DNA of 64,000 nt. Source: Prostheceraeus crozeri. Lineage: Eukaryota > Platyhelminthes > Polycladida > Euryleptidae. A model generated the notes under the pieces. The model was not told the origin of the DNA, made no database searches, and was given only the letters and a program-made list of their open reading frames with translations. The position numbers and the translations under genes are program-made. Shown one piece after another: positions 1 through 10,743 of this stretch (positions are counted from its first letter, which is position 1; each line of letters starts with the position of its first letter). The stretch spans positions 1 through 64,000 of the forward strand of contig CAJQUW010005326.1 of NCBI GenBank assembly GCA_907163375.1. The letters run 5' to 3'.

Positions 1-421
1 CTTTATTTCTAACTTGTAAACTCTTGAAACTTTATTTTGATATACAAACAGCTAAAACTTTATTTCTAACGTATACACCATTGAAACTTTAGTTTTTATC
101 TTTTAAACTGTTGAAACTTTATTTTGTTTCTAACATGCAAACAGATAAAACTTTATTCTTAACTTGTAAACTGATGAAACTTCATTTTATTTCTAACATA
201 CAAGCTGATAAAACTTTATTGTTAACTTGTAAACGGGTGAAGCTTCATCAGTTTACAAGTTAAGAATAAAGTTTTATCTGTTTGCATGTTAGAAACAAAA
301 TAAAGTTTCAACAGTTTAAAAGATAAAAACTAAAGTTTCAATGGTGTATACGTTAGAAATAAAGTTTTAGCTGTTTGTATATCAAAATAAAGTTTCAAGA
401 GTTTACAAGTTAGAAATAAAG
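1..421. repeat. Perfect inverted repeat within the tandem array
   Basis: Bases 1-180 are the reverse complement of 242-421, with a constant coordinate sum of about 422 over the arms and only a rare mismatch. The 61-bp spacer is made of the same repeat unit. The array therefore turns round on itself here. An inverted duplication, or an assembly fold-back at the contig edge, could explain it. Confidence 0.8.
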
Positions 422-1125
422 TTTCAACACTGTGTATGTTAGAAATAGAGTTTTATCTGTTTGTTAAAATATGATTGCAGGATTTAATAGTTTGCAAGTT
501 AGACTAAGCGTTCTACTATTTGTAAGTGAAAGATATAGTTTCAACAGTTTACAGATTAAAAATAAAGTTTCAACAGTGTGTATGTTGGAAATAAAGTTTA
601 AGCTGCTTGTGTGTTAGAAATAAAACAAAGTTTCAACCGTTAACAAGTTAAAAATAAAGTTTCAATAGTTTACAAGTTAAGAATGAAGTTTCAATAGTGT
701 GTGTATATTAAGAATAAAGTTTTATCTGTTTGTATGATAGAAATAAAACAAAGTTTTAACCGTTTACAAGTTAAAAATAAAGTTTCAATAGTTTACAAGT
801 TAAGAATAAAGTTTCAATAGTGTGCATGTTAAGAATAAAGTTCTATTTGTTTATATGTTAGAAATAGAATGAAGTTTCGCCAGTTTACAAGTTACGAATA
901 AAGTTCTATCTGTTTAAGTTTACAAGTTAAGAATAAAGTTCTATCTGTTTGTATGTTAGAAATGAAGTTTTATCTGTTTGTATGCTAGAAATAAAGTTTC
1001 ATCAGTTTCCATATTAAAAAATAAAGTTTTTAGCAGTTTACAAGTTAAAAATAAAGTTTTAATAGTGTATGCGTTAGAAATAGAGTTTTAGCCTTTGTAT
1101 GCTAGAAATAAAGGTATAGCTATTT
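1..1125. repeat. Degenerate tandem repeat, about 40-bp unit
   Basis: The block is built from copies of a unit reading roughly 'GTTTACAAGTTAAGAATAAA' followed by 'GTTTCAACAGT' or 'GTTTTATCTGTTTGTATG'. Copies drift in sequence and length, and the array runs to the window edge, so its true start is not seen. There is no coding potential. The unit orientation reverses near position 211. Confidence 0.85.
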
Positions 1126-1787
1126 GTAAAATAATAAAAATTGTAAGTGATTAGCATATTTCGTTTGCTGAAAAGAAGGTGTTCCGCCTGTTACTGTTGG
1201 TGTATTAATATTGAAGAATTTGGTAGTATCTGTTCAATTGAAGACTATAATGGTTCTAGCAAATATTAAAAACAGCAGCCATTATATAATTTATGAAACT
1301 GAACCCTTTCCTGCTGCTCTCATTCGAGTGGTACCCTATACATATTACCATCCTACATAACGGGCATTGTATCATAACAGGCTTATGTGATTTCAATAAA
1401 GTATCACGGATTGTTAAATTCCTAATGTGTTATCTGTTTAATGTATAGCTAATGGAGGCATGTTAAACGTTGAGTTTTTCCTTTATTCACTGACGACTCA
1501 TCATATGAATGAGTTAAGGTGAAAACGGTATGCGTCATCACTTTGACTGACAAAGGAATGCACACGCACTGAATGGGGAAAAGATCAGGCTGTCAATAAG
1601 GATGAATAGAATCTTATCGAATGGTCTGACATCTACGACAATGAGGTGGATCCATTTTTAGACATGGGTTATCGCTTTGTCTGATATGAAAACGTTCACA
1701 CGCTCGCATATTCAGCTGTGAATATAATTTACTATTGCTATTTTTAGTGACTATCTTTACAAGAAGAATGACAGTGATGTAAGCAAC
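1126..1787. other. No gene recognised
   Basis: AT-rich sequence between the tandem array and the first Polinton fragment. I see no long open frame, tRNA or terminal repeat. Further Polinton remnant may be present but is not legible. Confidence 0.4.
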
Positions 1788-2046
1788 ATGCTTCCTAAGC
1801 TGAAGAGAGCTGTTTGTGTTATTCTATTAGACATGTCGTTTAGCAAATCGGCGATACAACGATGTTGCCCACCTGTTAGAAAAATTAGCACAAGCGAGTT
1901 ATGTGAAGTGTTACTTGATGATGCAAAGATACATCACATTTCATTTTTGATTGAAAATCAAAGTGCTCTTCTGAAACTGGGCGATGGCATTCATTGTCAA
2001 TTGAGTGAAAATTTGATAAAACTGTAGTTTTTCATTGCTGTAAAAT

Positions 2047-2367
2047 GTGTTTACTGCTACACGCATGATTGGTGTAGGAATACCAATGACCCTTAATAAA
2101 CATGAACAACACCTTTACATTCAAAGTGATCTGATTTCACCTATTTCTTTTGATGAGAAAAAAGAATACATTTTACGCGATTTCATTCATGACAAAGACG
2201 CTTCATATGGAATAGTCCAGATATTGTTTGAACCTATTTTCTACCATCCTATCGTCAAACAAATGATACCCTCTATTGCTATCAAAATTACCAATGGTTT
2301 ACAAGAGTGCATCCATGTGAAAGATACTAAATCCCTCATAACGTTAGTGTTTCGGAAAACAAAGTGA
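2047..2367 (+). pseudogene. Polinton penton-like/minor capsid C-terminal remnant
   Basis: A 106-residue open stretch whose middle and end (LYIQSDLISP near residue 24, then YGIVQILFEPIFYHPI and a final TLVFRK) follow the pattern of the C-terminus of metazoan Polinton minor capsid (penton-like) proteins, which end in a 'Y-D-I-I ... YG ... F-x-x-P-x-Y-x-P-V ... LHFR' pattern. The N-terminal jelly-roll is not legible; a 79-residue open stretch at 1788-2027 may be related but shows nothing diagnostic. Position next to a converging polymerase gene fits. The family assignment is from memory of the pattern, without a search. Confidence 0.5.
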
Positions 2368-2678
2368 AGTCATTGTGATATGTTTATTGAAATATGTACA
2401 TGAATGTGAAGCAATAGACTTTATACGACATCCACTGAAAATATATACATGAGCGCACTTCAATAAACATTGTTATATACAAAAAGTCTTTTTACTTCGT
2501 GAAGGGTGGAAATATACAGGGATAGGAAAAATGTCTTTCAGTGGAAAAGTCATCACATGGGGAATGTACAGATGTGGACACATATTCACAAGGAAAAAAC
2601 AATCTCATGCGATACATAAAACAACAATGTTTATCTACAGAAATCAACATCAAAATACTGAGTTAAGGATGAATCTAT

Positions 2679-4130
2679 TTACACGTCTCCTGAATGTGGT
2701 AGTGTGAGTTTAATTCTTTTGGGTGGTGGTATGTTTGTGTCAGGATGTCCATGTGGAAGAGATATGTTGTGTTCTAACCAGCACCTCTTATCCTCCCATG
2801 CTGAAAGCGCCCGTTTCCTAAAAGTATGAGTTTTGATCTCATGCGACTTAGATTTTAAGATTGTCATATTGAAAAACGTTATATTTTTATTTCTATAGGC
2901 TTTCCTGAAATTCTTATGTTTCATGTTAGAGACCAATGATCTTGATATGCCTTTAGCACGCTTAATACTATCGTCGCTATCCTTTAATTTCATACTGTAC
3001 ATTTTTGGACGGAGGAGAATCATTTCATCTATTTCCTTCCCTGCTGTCTCATCCTTAAAGCAGCCAAGTTTTGCCTTATTTTTGATGGAGTAGAGTGGGT
3101 GATCAGTAGGATAATTTGATGTATCAAAATATCTTTCTAAAGATTTTCCTACTTCATTGAAATTTAAATCTTTTTGAGTGGTAATACCTAAGAAGAAACT
3201 ATCTGTATCACCACCCAACAAACGAACCTCTTTTACGAGAGGACATGGTTTTAGTAATTTATAAAAGAGTTGGTACATTTCAAGCTTAGAGTAATCTAGT
3301 ACAGCTTGGCCAATATAGATGGGCTTGCACAACTCAACTTCAGATTTTATCATTTTAACACCTACAAGGTCCTCATCGATAATGTCTCTATCGATGAATA
3401 GAGGTGATGAGACCAATTTGTGATACTTTTGATCATCATTAACTAGTTTATAGTTTACACGTTTTCTAACATCCTCCATCGTCTTACCAAATAGACTATT
3501 ATTCTTATATTTATAAAAATATTTTTCAAAATTATTTTGGGCTAGTGCACGTTTCTGGCTGTTGCTATCAATATATGGTTTGAGGAAGGCTTTCTGTCTA
3601 AATTTAATAATGCGGTGAACTCTTTTTAAAATCATACCCATTTCTAAATAAAATTTTAAGATGCTAAAGTGGACTAGATAGTTTTCTTTATCATACTGGG
3701 TGAGTAAAAGTTTGCGGCAAGGCTTATAGTCGGGTTGACCGCATGATTCTAAATCTTTATGAAATTGTTTCATAAAGTCGGAAAACATATCTTTACTCAC
3801 TTCACCTGATTCGGGTGCGAGTGGAAAATCTACGGTTTTATGTTTAATATTATTTGGATAGATTAGATCTATCTCAAAATAATATCCCCAATCACCTTCA
3901 TCTGGAATTGCTAGTATGTTGGAAGGGTTGGAGAAATGTTGAATTTCACTATCATCTAACCAGCTAAACTCAGAGTGAGGTAGCGGTTTGGATAATGAAC
4001 TACCATACAAATTATTTTGGTCATAATACTTCAGATGAGTCTGGTCATTGCCTACTATTTTTGATTTTAACCTATGTTTATTTACAAATGTGAGACCACC
4101 GCGAATTCCTCGCTCAAATAAATTATACAT
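2679..4130 (-). pseudogene. pPolB: Protein-primed family B DNA polymerase, Polinton type (partial)
   Basis: An open stretch of 483 residues covers the palm and thumb of a Polinton-type DNA polymerase. Visible motifs are motif A (YYDQNNLYGSSL, residues 35-46), motif B (KNNSLFGKTMEDV, 209-221), motif C (GGDTDSFF, 306-313) and the KGISRS motif in the C-terminal part. The palm therefore looks chemically complete, but the exonuclease and N-terminal domains are absent because the element is cut off by the neighbouring satellite. It copied the linear element DNA using a terminal protein as primer. Very sure of the family; it is a fossil fragment. Confidence 0.92.
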
Positions 4131-4139
4131 TTCTGGATC

Positions 4140-5935
4140 TTGTAAGAGAGGGGGGGGACGTCAGTGAAAAGTTTTTCTCTCCGATTGAGCTGGAAATACA
4201 CAATTTCCATGTAGAATTTGACGCTGAATCCGAATCTGGCCTCCGTTTTCCCATCCGATGCTTCGTTTTGGCTCTACAGTAGGCAGCCATCGCAAAAATT
4301 CTAACTCTGTCGTTTTTTCGAAAAATGTTGAAAATTTTTTCTCTCCGATTGACTTGAAACTCACCATACAGATAGAGAATTTCACGCTGATTCCAAATCT
4401 GAAATCCGTTTTCCAATCCGATGCTTCGTTTTGAAGCTAGAGCCCAAAACGTCCCAAATTCTAACTCTGTCGTTTTTTGCCAATGTCCCAAAATCTTAAA
4501 TGGCGTCTCACATCTAAACGAAGACAGATAGGAACAAGCCGATTCTTTCAGTGAATTTGTCTCACTCTTAGCTTTCAAACGAGCTATCGCACGACAAAAT
4601 CCGTCCACTGGAAGCCAAAATCGAAGCAAGCTGTCCAGAGGGGGGGGCGTCAGTGAAAATTTTTTCTCTCCGATTGAGCTGGAAATATACCATTTCCATG
4701 TAGAATTTGACGCTGAATCCGAATCTGGCCTCCGTTTTCCCATCCGATGCTTCGTTTTGGCTCTACAGTAGGCAGCCATCGCAAAAATTCTAACTCTGTC
4801 GTTTTTTCGAAAAATGTTGAAAATTTTTTCTCGCCGATTGCCTTGAAACTCACCATACAGATAGAGAATTTCACGCTGATTCCAAATCTGAAATCCGTTT
4901 TCCCATCCGATGCTTCGTTTTGAAGCTACAGCCCAAAACGTCCCAAATTCTAACTCTGTCGTTTTTCGCCAATGTCCCAAAATCTTAAATGGCGTCTCAC
5001 ATCTAAACGAAGACAGATAGGAACAAGCCGATTCTTTCAGTGAATTTGTCTCACTCTTAGCTTTCAAACGAGCTATCGCACGACAAAATCCGTCCACTGG
5101 AAGCCAAAATCGAAGCAAGCTGTCCAGAGGGGGGGGGACGTCAGTGAAATTTCAAAATTTGATGAAAAATGTTTTGGTGACGGTCCCAGGTCGAAATTCA
5201 ACACTTTGGAAAATTTTCAAAATTTTACCCATACAAAGTCACTCTGACACTTAGGATTTTTTCAGGTAAACGAGCTCCGACCTAAAATCTTGTAACCGCT
5301 CTAACTTTTGAACGAAGACAGATAGGAACAAGCCGATTCTTTCACTGAATTTGTCTCACTCTTAGCTTTCAAACGAGCTATCGCACGACAAAATCCGTCC
5401 ACTGGAAGCCAAAATCGAAGCAAGCTGTCCAGAGGGGGGGGGACGTCAGCGAAAATTTTTTCTCTCCGATTGACTTGAAACTCACCCTACCGATGCAGAA
5501 TTTCACGCTGAATCCGAATCTGCCCTCCGTTTTCTCATCCGATGCTTCGTTTGGGCGCTACACACCAAAACGTCCCAAATTTTAACTCTGTTAAAATTTT
5601 GAAGAAAAATTTTTTCTCGCCGATTGAGCTGGAAATCACACCACAGATGCAGAATTTTACGCTGAATCCGAATCTGGCAGCCATTTCACCATCCACGACA
5701 ACCTAGACGGTCGCCCACGTCAACCTAGACGGTCGCCCACGTCAACCTAGACGGTCGCCCACGTCAACCTGGACGGTCGCCCAAGTCAACCAGGCGGTCG
5801 GACCAACTCACTCGAGTCTCACACTCTGTCGTTGCAGAGGGGGGGGAGTCAGCGAACATGTTGTGAACGTGAACCCACCTGGCCGGCACACCACGACAGA
5901 CCACAACCTCTGTCGTTCCAGAGGGGGGGCGCGCT
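4140..5935. repeat. Satellite array with G-run punctuated units
   Basis: Units begin at 'CCAGAGGGGGGGG' followed by CGTCAGTGAAAA near 4147, 4636, 5124, 5428, 5834 and 5918. The first two units are about 489 bp and nearly identical; later ones are shorter and variant (about 304, 405 and 84 bp). Internal phrases such as TTCTCTCCGATTGA and CATCCGATGCTTCGTTTTG recur two to three times per unit, so the unit is itself a higher-order repeat. A 331-residue open frame runs through two units on the minus strand but is only repeat translation. The array forms the broken edge of both the Polinton fragment and the LINE. Confidence 0.9.
5699..5800. repeat. 22-bp minisatellite in the satellite array
   Basis: About four to five tandem copies of CAACCTAGACGGTCGCCCAC plus GT, the last ones drifting. 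It is markedly GC-richer than the surrounding DNA. Confidence 0.85.
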
Positions 5936-5942
5936 GTGTTTA

Positions 5943-7270
5943 TTATGGACCTTTTGTTACTACTTCCGACAAATAATTCTTGACGAAGGTTAGAACAAAA
6001 TCGTCGAAATTTGCGGATCTCATCTTCTCAATTAGTATGCGATGGGAAACTCTGTCAAAACCTTTCGATAAGTCCACTGATATGACATGGCAAGCTAACA
6101 CTTCCTTCTTTTGAAGGTTATTCGTCACAAAATCTTCAAAGTCTAGTAGAGCACATACGGTTGAACTGTTCTTTTTAAAACCATATTGTTTATCATCGAA
6201 GTGCGACAAAAAATGAAAACCAATACTCTTGATTAACTCCTTCTCAAAAATACGTTCTGGTATGGGGAGAATGGAGATGGGGCGGACATTACAAATATCA
6301 GGCGGATTTGACTTCGGAAGTGGTAGTATGTCGGCTTTCTTCCATAGACGGGGTACATTGGCGAGTGAAACACATCGATTGAAAATAATAGTGAGTGGTT
6401 TGGCCAACACACTAGAGAACTTGGACCAGGCAATAGCAGGGATATCATCACTGCCAATGGAAGATCTAGCTTTGACTTCTTTCAATCTGCATTCAATCGC
6501 AGTTTCCGTGAAGACAGAAGGTATGAGGAATGACTTAGCTGTTGTACATATAGGATCATCAATGATAAAATGCTTCGATAAATTGGAATTGAGCAGATCG
6601 AGTACAGCAGGTAAGGGCACATCAGGAAAGAGTTTAGGAAGCCAGTTCTTGTCATAAGTGGGAGATTTTGACATGAATTTATAAATATCCCAGATAGAAT
6701 TCCGGCGATTCAATGTTCTCTTGCTCCAATTAATTTTTGCCATATAAATATGTGATTTCACCTTTTCCTTATAATGATCATAAAGCTTCCAGTTTCTTTG
6801 ACGATAGGCTTGGTATCGTTTGTTAACGAGAACTTTTATCGTATTGTTCATCCATGGTTTCCCATGAGATGAAAGTTTCACAATATCGGATGGAATAGTA
6901 GCTAAAGCAGAACGAAAAATGTCATTAAATATTGAACAAACTTCATCGAGGGTAGCGTTATCGAACAACTTGGACCAATCGGAACTTTCTAAGATATTAA
7001 ATGCCAGTTTCAGGTTTGAATCACGCATATCCATGATTTTCATATAATTAGGCTTGATTTTCAGAGATTGGACAGGTTTCAATATTATAATGGAATGATC
7101 ACTGGCACCTAGAGGGCTATCGATGAGTGGTTTAGAATATTCACACACCAATTTATCAGGAATCAGAATGAGATCTAGCACAGCATTACCACGGGTCGCA
7201 TCACAGACAACATTCTCTAGTCCGAAATAAATTTCAAAGTCATTATGATCAAACTCTGTTAAAGTCGCCA
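5943..7270 (-). pseudogene. LINE ORF2: reverse transcriptase N-terminal half
   Basis: In the frame that extends over 7598-5943, the part from about 7270 onward reads the end of the endonuclease (GASDHSII), the linker (KPWMNNTIKVLVNKRYQAYRQ) and the reverse transcriptase fingers and palm start (NVRPISILPIPERIFEK, QYGFKKNSSTVCALLDF, VISVDLSKGFDRVSH with the motif A aspartate). It ends before the YADD box, so the catalytic pair is absent. The end coincides with the satellite boundary. Confidence 0.88.
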
Positions 7271-7719
7271 ACAAGGAAAACTTCATAACCAGTATATACA
7301 GCAAGGAAATCATCAATAACAGCAGATACATAATTTGTAAGCATACGAGATGTCTCAGTATTGAGCGAACTTCCCCTCGGAAAGTAAAGTAAGGATAATA
7401 GACAATTGAATGATTTATACGACACACGGAGAAGGAGCATTTCGACGTCTTGGTATGGAGATTCCGAAAATAAAACAGAAACTGAGAATTCAGATCTAGT
7501 CCAGCAGCAGACACCACCACCTTTTTTGCCACTTTTCCTGTCAGCTCTAAACAACGAATAACCAGGCACATAAACTGAAGAATCAGATACTGATTCATCC
7601 ATCCAAGACTCAGTTATACATATAATGTCCGGAGAATATGTAGACGCAATGGCAAGTAGTTCATCAAATTTGTTTGTAACAGAACGGGTATTGGTAAGAC
7701 AGAGACAAGGAAGGTTCAA
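7249..7719 (-). pseudogene. LINE ORF2 N-terminus: APE-type endonuclease
   Basis: The 156-residue frame starts 13 bases after the ORF1 stop and carries the endonuclease signature: TNTRSVTNKFDEL, DIICITESW (catalytic Glu in the TESW motif), GKKGGGV and VFLVGDFN. The frame then changes at about 7262, and the rest of ORF2 continues as the next feature (VVCDATRGNAVLDLILI, in line with the 'R-x-x-x-x-LDLI' end of the domain). It nicked the target DNA for target-primed reverse transcription. Confidence 0.85.
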
Positions 7720-7731
7720 ACTTGGACTTAG

Positions 7732-8525
7732 TCAATGTTTGGGTTTAACTCGTGGAACAATTTTTCCACTTTTAAGGACAACGTCTTCCCCTCTCTCTTT
7801 CCTTACATTCAGTTCCTCCCGAAGAAGTTTACTTTCTTCTCGTTGCGTTGGAGTTAAGTCGTTTTTGATGTATACCTTTTTATAGTTCGGATTGCTCATC
7901 AAGATTTTTGACTTCCTCAAACATTGTAACTTCTGCTCAAATGAAGAAAATCGCACCTGACTGGCCGAGAAGACCCATGAGAAGTTCTCCTTCCCAATCT
8001 ATCTCTTGAAACGATGTGCTTCTTATCAATCATCAGAGTATCAACAAGATTATCAATAACTGCGTTATCCAGGTCCTGTTCATCATCTGAGACAGGCGGA
8101 TCTTCGAGACCAAAAATAATAATATTATTCCGTTTTTCCATTCTACTTTCATGCTCAGTAATAGCCTTGCTAATTAACATGCCAACATCAGAAGAACACT
8201 TTGTATTCAATTGATCACGGAGAGATGATAATTCTTCTTCAACTCGATTAAATCGAGCCAATAACTCTGTAAAATTCACTTGTTTACAATCATCACATCG
8301 GTATGAAAAATTTTCATTCGAGCAAACGGCTTTACCAATATTAGCGGACAATCCTGAACACTCACGTTTAGCATGAAACATTTTCATACAGATTTGGCAA
8401 CGTATGACGTCACTATCAATGGACATGTTACAAATAGTGCACAGATATCTTGCTATTGTCTGGTCATTGCTACCTTTCCGTGAATTTACCATCTCAAACT
8501 GCAGAAATCCTCGAATGAACACCAA
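7732..8525 (-). pseudogene. LINE ORF1 protein with PHD-like zinc finger
   Basis: The first 202-residue frame (8525-7917) has a Cys4-His-Cys3-like finger (CTICNMS, CQICMKMFH, CSGL, CSNENFSYRCDDC, about residues 29-79), then a coiled coil and an RRM-like start (RNNIIIFGLEDP). The sequence then continues in another frame (7956-7732: RFSSFEQKLQCLRKSKIL and then LTPTQREESKLLREEL), the usual end of CR1-type ORF1. The frame change lies near 7917-7956. The first methionine of the ORF is in doubt; MVNSRKG, 11 codons in, is an alternative start. The protein would bind LINE RNA as a chaperone. Confidence 0.75.
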
Positions 8526-9559
8526 TCAGTGGAAATTAATTCAAGAATTAAGAACTTCCAATCTCCCCAAAAATCAACACAACTTCATATAATGAGCTTC
8601 TCACAGTTAAACCCGGAAGACCACCACGATTTATCAGGTATAAATTTGATAGATAACTGCCACAGGTAATCGAGATGTAGACCAATTGCAAAACACTCAC
8701 AAGAGACACTTCTGACACGACCGCTACGCTACGCAGATCACAGATATTCATTATGGAGCTTAAGATGGCCTTACTGATGAACCATAACGGCGAGAGACTT
8801 TCATACTTAGGTCATGAAGAGAAAGATATGTCGTTTAGCATATGAAGATCTTGGTAATTTTCGGTCCTTTTAGGAACAACCACATGAAATCAGCGCGAGA
8901 CTCAATGGCGGATAACATGACGAAAATCGTTGAGACGAATGGACTATGAACCTTTGATGAATAACAACACGACATGAAATGAGCAGGCCCAACATACGGC
9001 CGTTGTCAGGCCTCTTTTCCACATCTACTATCTAAGGCGAGATCTTTTCATGAGAAGTTTTAAGTATATGTTATTAATTCGCAAAAATGAATTCAGAAAT
9101 CGATTCATTCAGAACGAGTATTTTATTGATTGCAACTTAATCGTGACAACCAATAGTTTGTATCAAGTGAATTTTCATTGTTACATAAACCGACATACAT
9201 TTTTCTTCGACATGCATACAATGCAAAAAATCTGCGCATACTTGTGTCTCAACTGCTGGTGTGATGCGAACTGTCATACACTAAGAAAATATAAATTTGT
9301 ATCCTTATGGTTTTGTAGATTTTGTAGATATTCTTTAAGTAAAAGATTGTTTCGTCGCATGTATGTCAAAATTCTCTTTGTATTCATGCAGAAGGGATGT
9401 AGCGAACAATTGGGAATACAATAATTTTCAATTCAATGTCTCCTGCTGTGTTATATAGTAAATATTCGTTTACAGAACAGAATTGGAACCTTTCAATTCC
9501 AACTTAGCATATACGACAGAAATTCGTTTCGTTTAATTCTCTTAAAACATACAGCATTT
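8526..9559. other. No gene recognised; possible LINE 5' leader
   Basis: The first 200-300 bases could be the LINE 5' untranslated region. The rest holds a 124-residue open frame (9050-9424) rich in Cys and Phe that resembles nothing I recognise and is probably chance. No terminal repeats seen. Confidence 0.35.
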
Positions 9560-10307
9560 TAGTCCGGGAGCTAGCGTGAAGTTGTGCAGGGAACGAGGTA
9601 GTACATAAAACTTTCACATAGCATAGTACACCTCTAACCTACTGCAAAACTTCGCGTCTGCCGGATCAGATCATTTGCTTTTCAGAAATAGAGAGGATAA
9701 CACAATCCTATGTATTTCCAGTGGTAAAATTGTGACATTTAAGGTGTTGACTCCATTTTTTCGAATTTTTGCTCATAAAAGTTACACAAATTGGTATTTT
9801 GTTGAACTGGTTATTATAGAAATCATCTACAGATCATGATCTTTCAAATGAGTCATCATTCAGTGACAGAGGATAAAGTAAAGTGTACAAACAGACACTT
9901 TTCGTTAAAGTATATCAACAATTTTCCTGAAATTTCTATGTTAAAATTTGCAGTTACACCAACGAAAAGTGTCTGTTTGTACACTTTACTTTATCCTCTG
10001 TCACTGAATGATGACTCATTTGAAAGATCATGATCTGTAGATGATTTCTATAAGAACTAGTTCAACAAAATACCAATTTGTGTAACTTCTATGAGCAAAA
10101 ATTCGAAAAAATGGAGTCAACACCTTAAATGTCACAATTTTACCACTGGAAATACATAGGATTGTGTTATCCTCTCTATTTCTGAAAAGCAAATGATCTG
10201 ATCCGGCAGACGCGAAGTTTTGCAGTAGGTTAGAGGTGTACTATGCTATGTGAAAGTTTTATGTACTACCTCGTTCCCTGCACAACTTCGCGCTAGCTCC
10301 CGGACTA
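9560..10307. mobile_element. 748-bp fold-back element (long inverted repeat)
   Basis: Arms of 347 bp (9560-9906 and 9961-10307) are reverse complements with a constant coordinate sum of 19867, no indels and only about three mismatches that I can see. The spacer is 54 bp. The ends read TAGTCCGGGAGC and GCTCCCGGACTA. TTT on both sides could be a 3-bp target duplication but is weak in AT-rich DNA. It has no coding capacity. The high arm identity suggests a young fold-back MITE or recent arm homogenisation. The superfamily is not assigned. Confidence 0.88.
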
Positions 10308-10328
10308 TTTAAGCTAACAGTAGTATAT

Positions 10329-10394
10329 AGTGTGACATCCAGCGCGACGCTTCGCTTCGCTTTGCTTCGCTTCGCTTGCGCCGGATGTCACACT
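10329..10394. repeat. Hairpin with CTTCG-repeat loop
   Basis: AGTGTGACATCC at 10329 pairs with GGATGTCACACT at 10383-10394, and pairing continues imperfectly inward through GCGCGACG/CGCTTGCG. The loop is a run of CTTCG/CTTTG repeats. It begins AG and ends CT like Polinton ends, and may mark the edge of the large element; no partner copy was found on the right. Confidence 0.75.
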
Positions 10395-10743
10395 TTTGCG
10401 GGTTTTTTCAAAATTTTCAAAAAAAATCAAAATTTCATAAATTTAGGTAGACTTCAAATTTCACGTGGCCGAAGGCCGAAGGCCGAAAATTTAGGTAGTG
10501 ACAAATTTTCAAAAAATCAAAATTTCAAAAATTTAGGTAAACTACAAATTTCATGTAATCGAAAATTTAAGTTGTCTCAAAATATCACGTAATCGAAAAT
10601 TTAAGTTGTTTCAAAATATCACGTGGTCTAAGAATTTTGAAAATGTAGGCAGATGAAAATTTAGGTAGCCCAAAAAATATCACGTTGTCCTAATATAGCA
10701 GAAGATTGTATTCAAAATATTTATTCAAAATATTTCTTTAAAA
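10395..10743. repeat. Polinton leader region with degenerate repeats
   Basis: Non-coding. The phrase 'AAAATTTAGGTAG' recurs about six times, alternating with 'CAAATTTCACGTGG' or 'CAAAATATCACG'. A GC-rich GGCCGAAGGCCGAAGGCC insert lies near 10470. This may be part of the element's terminal region. Confidence 0.6.

Larger units (their letters stand above)
1788..4130. mobile_element. Polinton/Maverick fragment (first copy)
   Basis: A fragment of a Polinton with a plus-strand structural-protein remnant and a minus-strand protein-primed DNA polymerase meeting tail to tail, the same convergent order as in the larger element further along. The polymerase differs clearly in sequence from the second copy, so the two belong to different Polinton lineages. 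The fragment ends abruptly at a satellite near 4140. No terminal inverted repeats, integrase, ATPase or protease are seen, so most of the element is missing. Confidence 0.8.
5943..8525 (-). mobile_element. CR1/L2-like LINE, truncated at its 3' end
   Basis: Read on the minus strand it has, in order, an ORF1 with a PHD-type zinc finger, an APE-type endonuclease and the N-terminal part of a reverse transcriptase. ORF1 with a PHD finger plus an APE endonuclease is typical of the CR1/L2/Jockey superfamily. The element keeps its 5' genes but stops inside the reverse transcriptase at the satellite junction (5935-5943). That is the reverse of the usual 5' truncation, so the loss was probably caused by a later rearrangement. 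ORF1 and ORF2 each carry a frameshift. Confidence 0.88.

Noticed and set aside
4123-5118. 331-residue minus-strand open frame as a gene
   Set aside because: It runs through two copies of the satellite unit with the same peptide repeated and starts inside the array; treated as repeat translation.
6229-6657. 142-residue plus-strand frame
   Set aside because: Antisense shadow of the LINE reverse transcriptase.
7625-7885. 86-residue plus-strand frame
   Set aside because: Antisense to LINE ORF1 and endonuclease.
9050-9424. 124-residue plus-strand frame
   Set aside because: No recognisable domain, biased composition and no supporting neighbours.
9560-10307. Fold-back arms as the terminal inverted repeats of the large Polinton
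   Set aside because: Both arms lie on the same side of the element and no third copy is seen at its right end; kept as a separate fold-back with the link only as a hypothesis.
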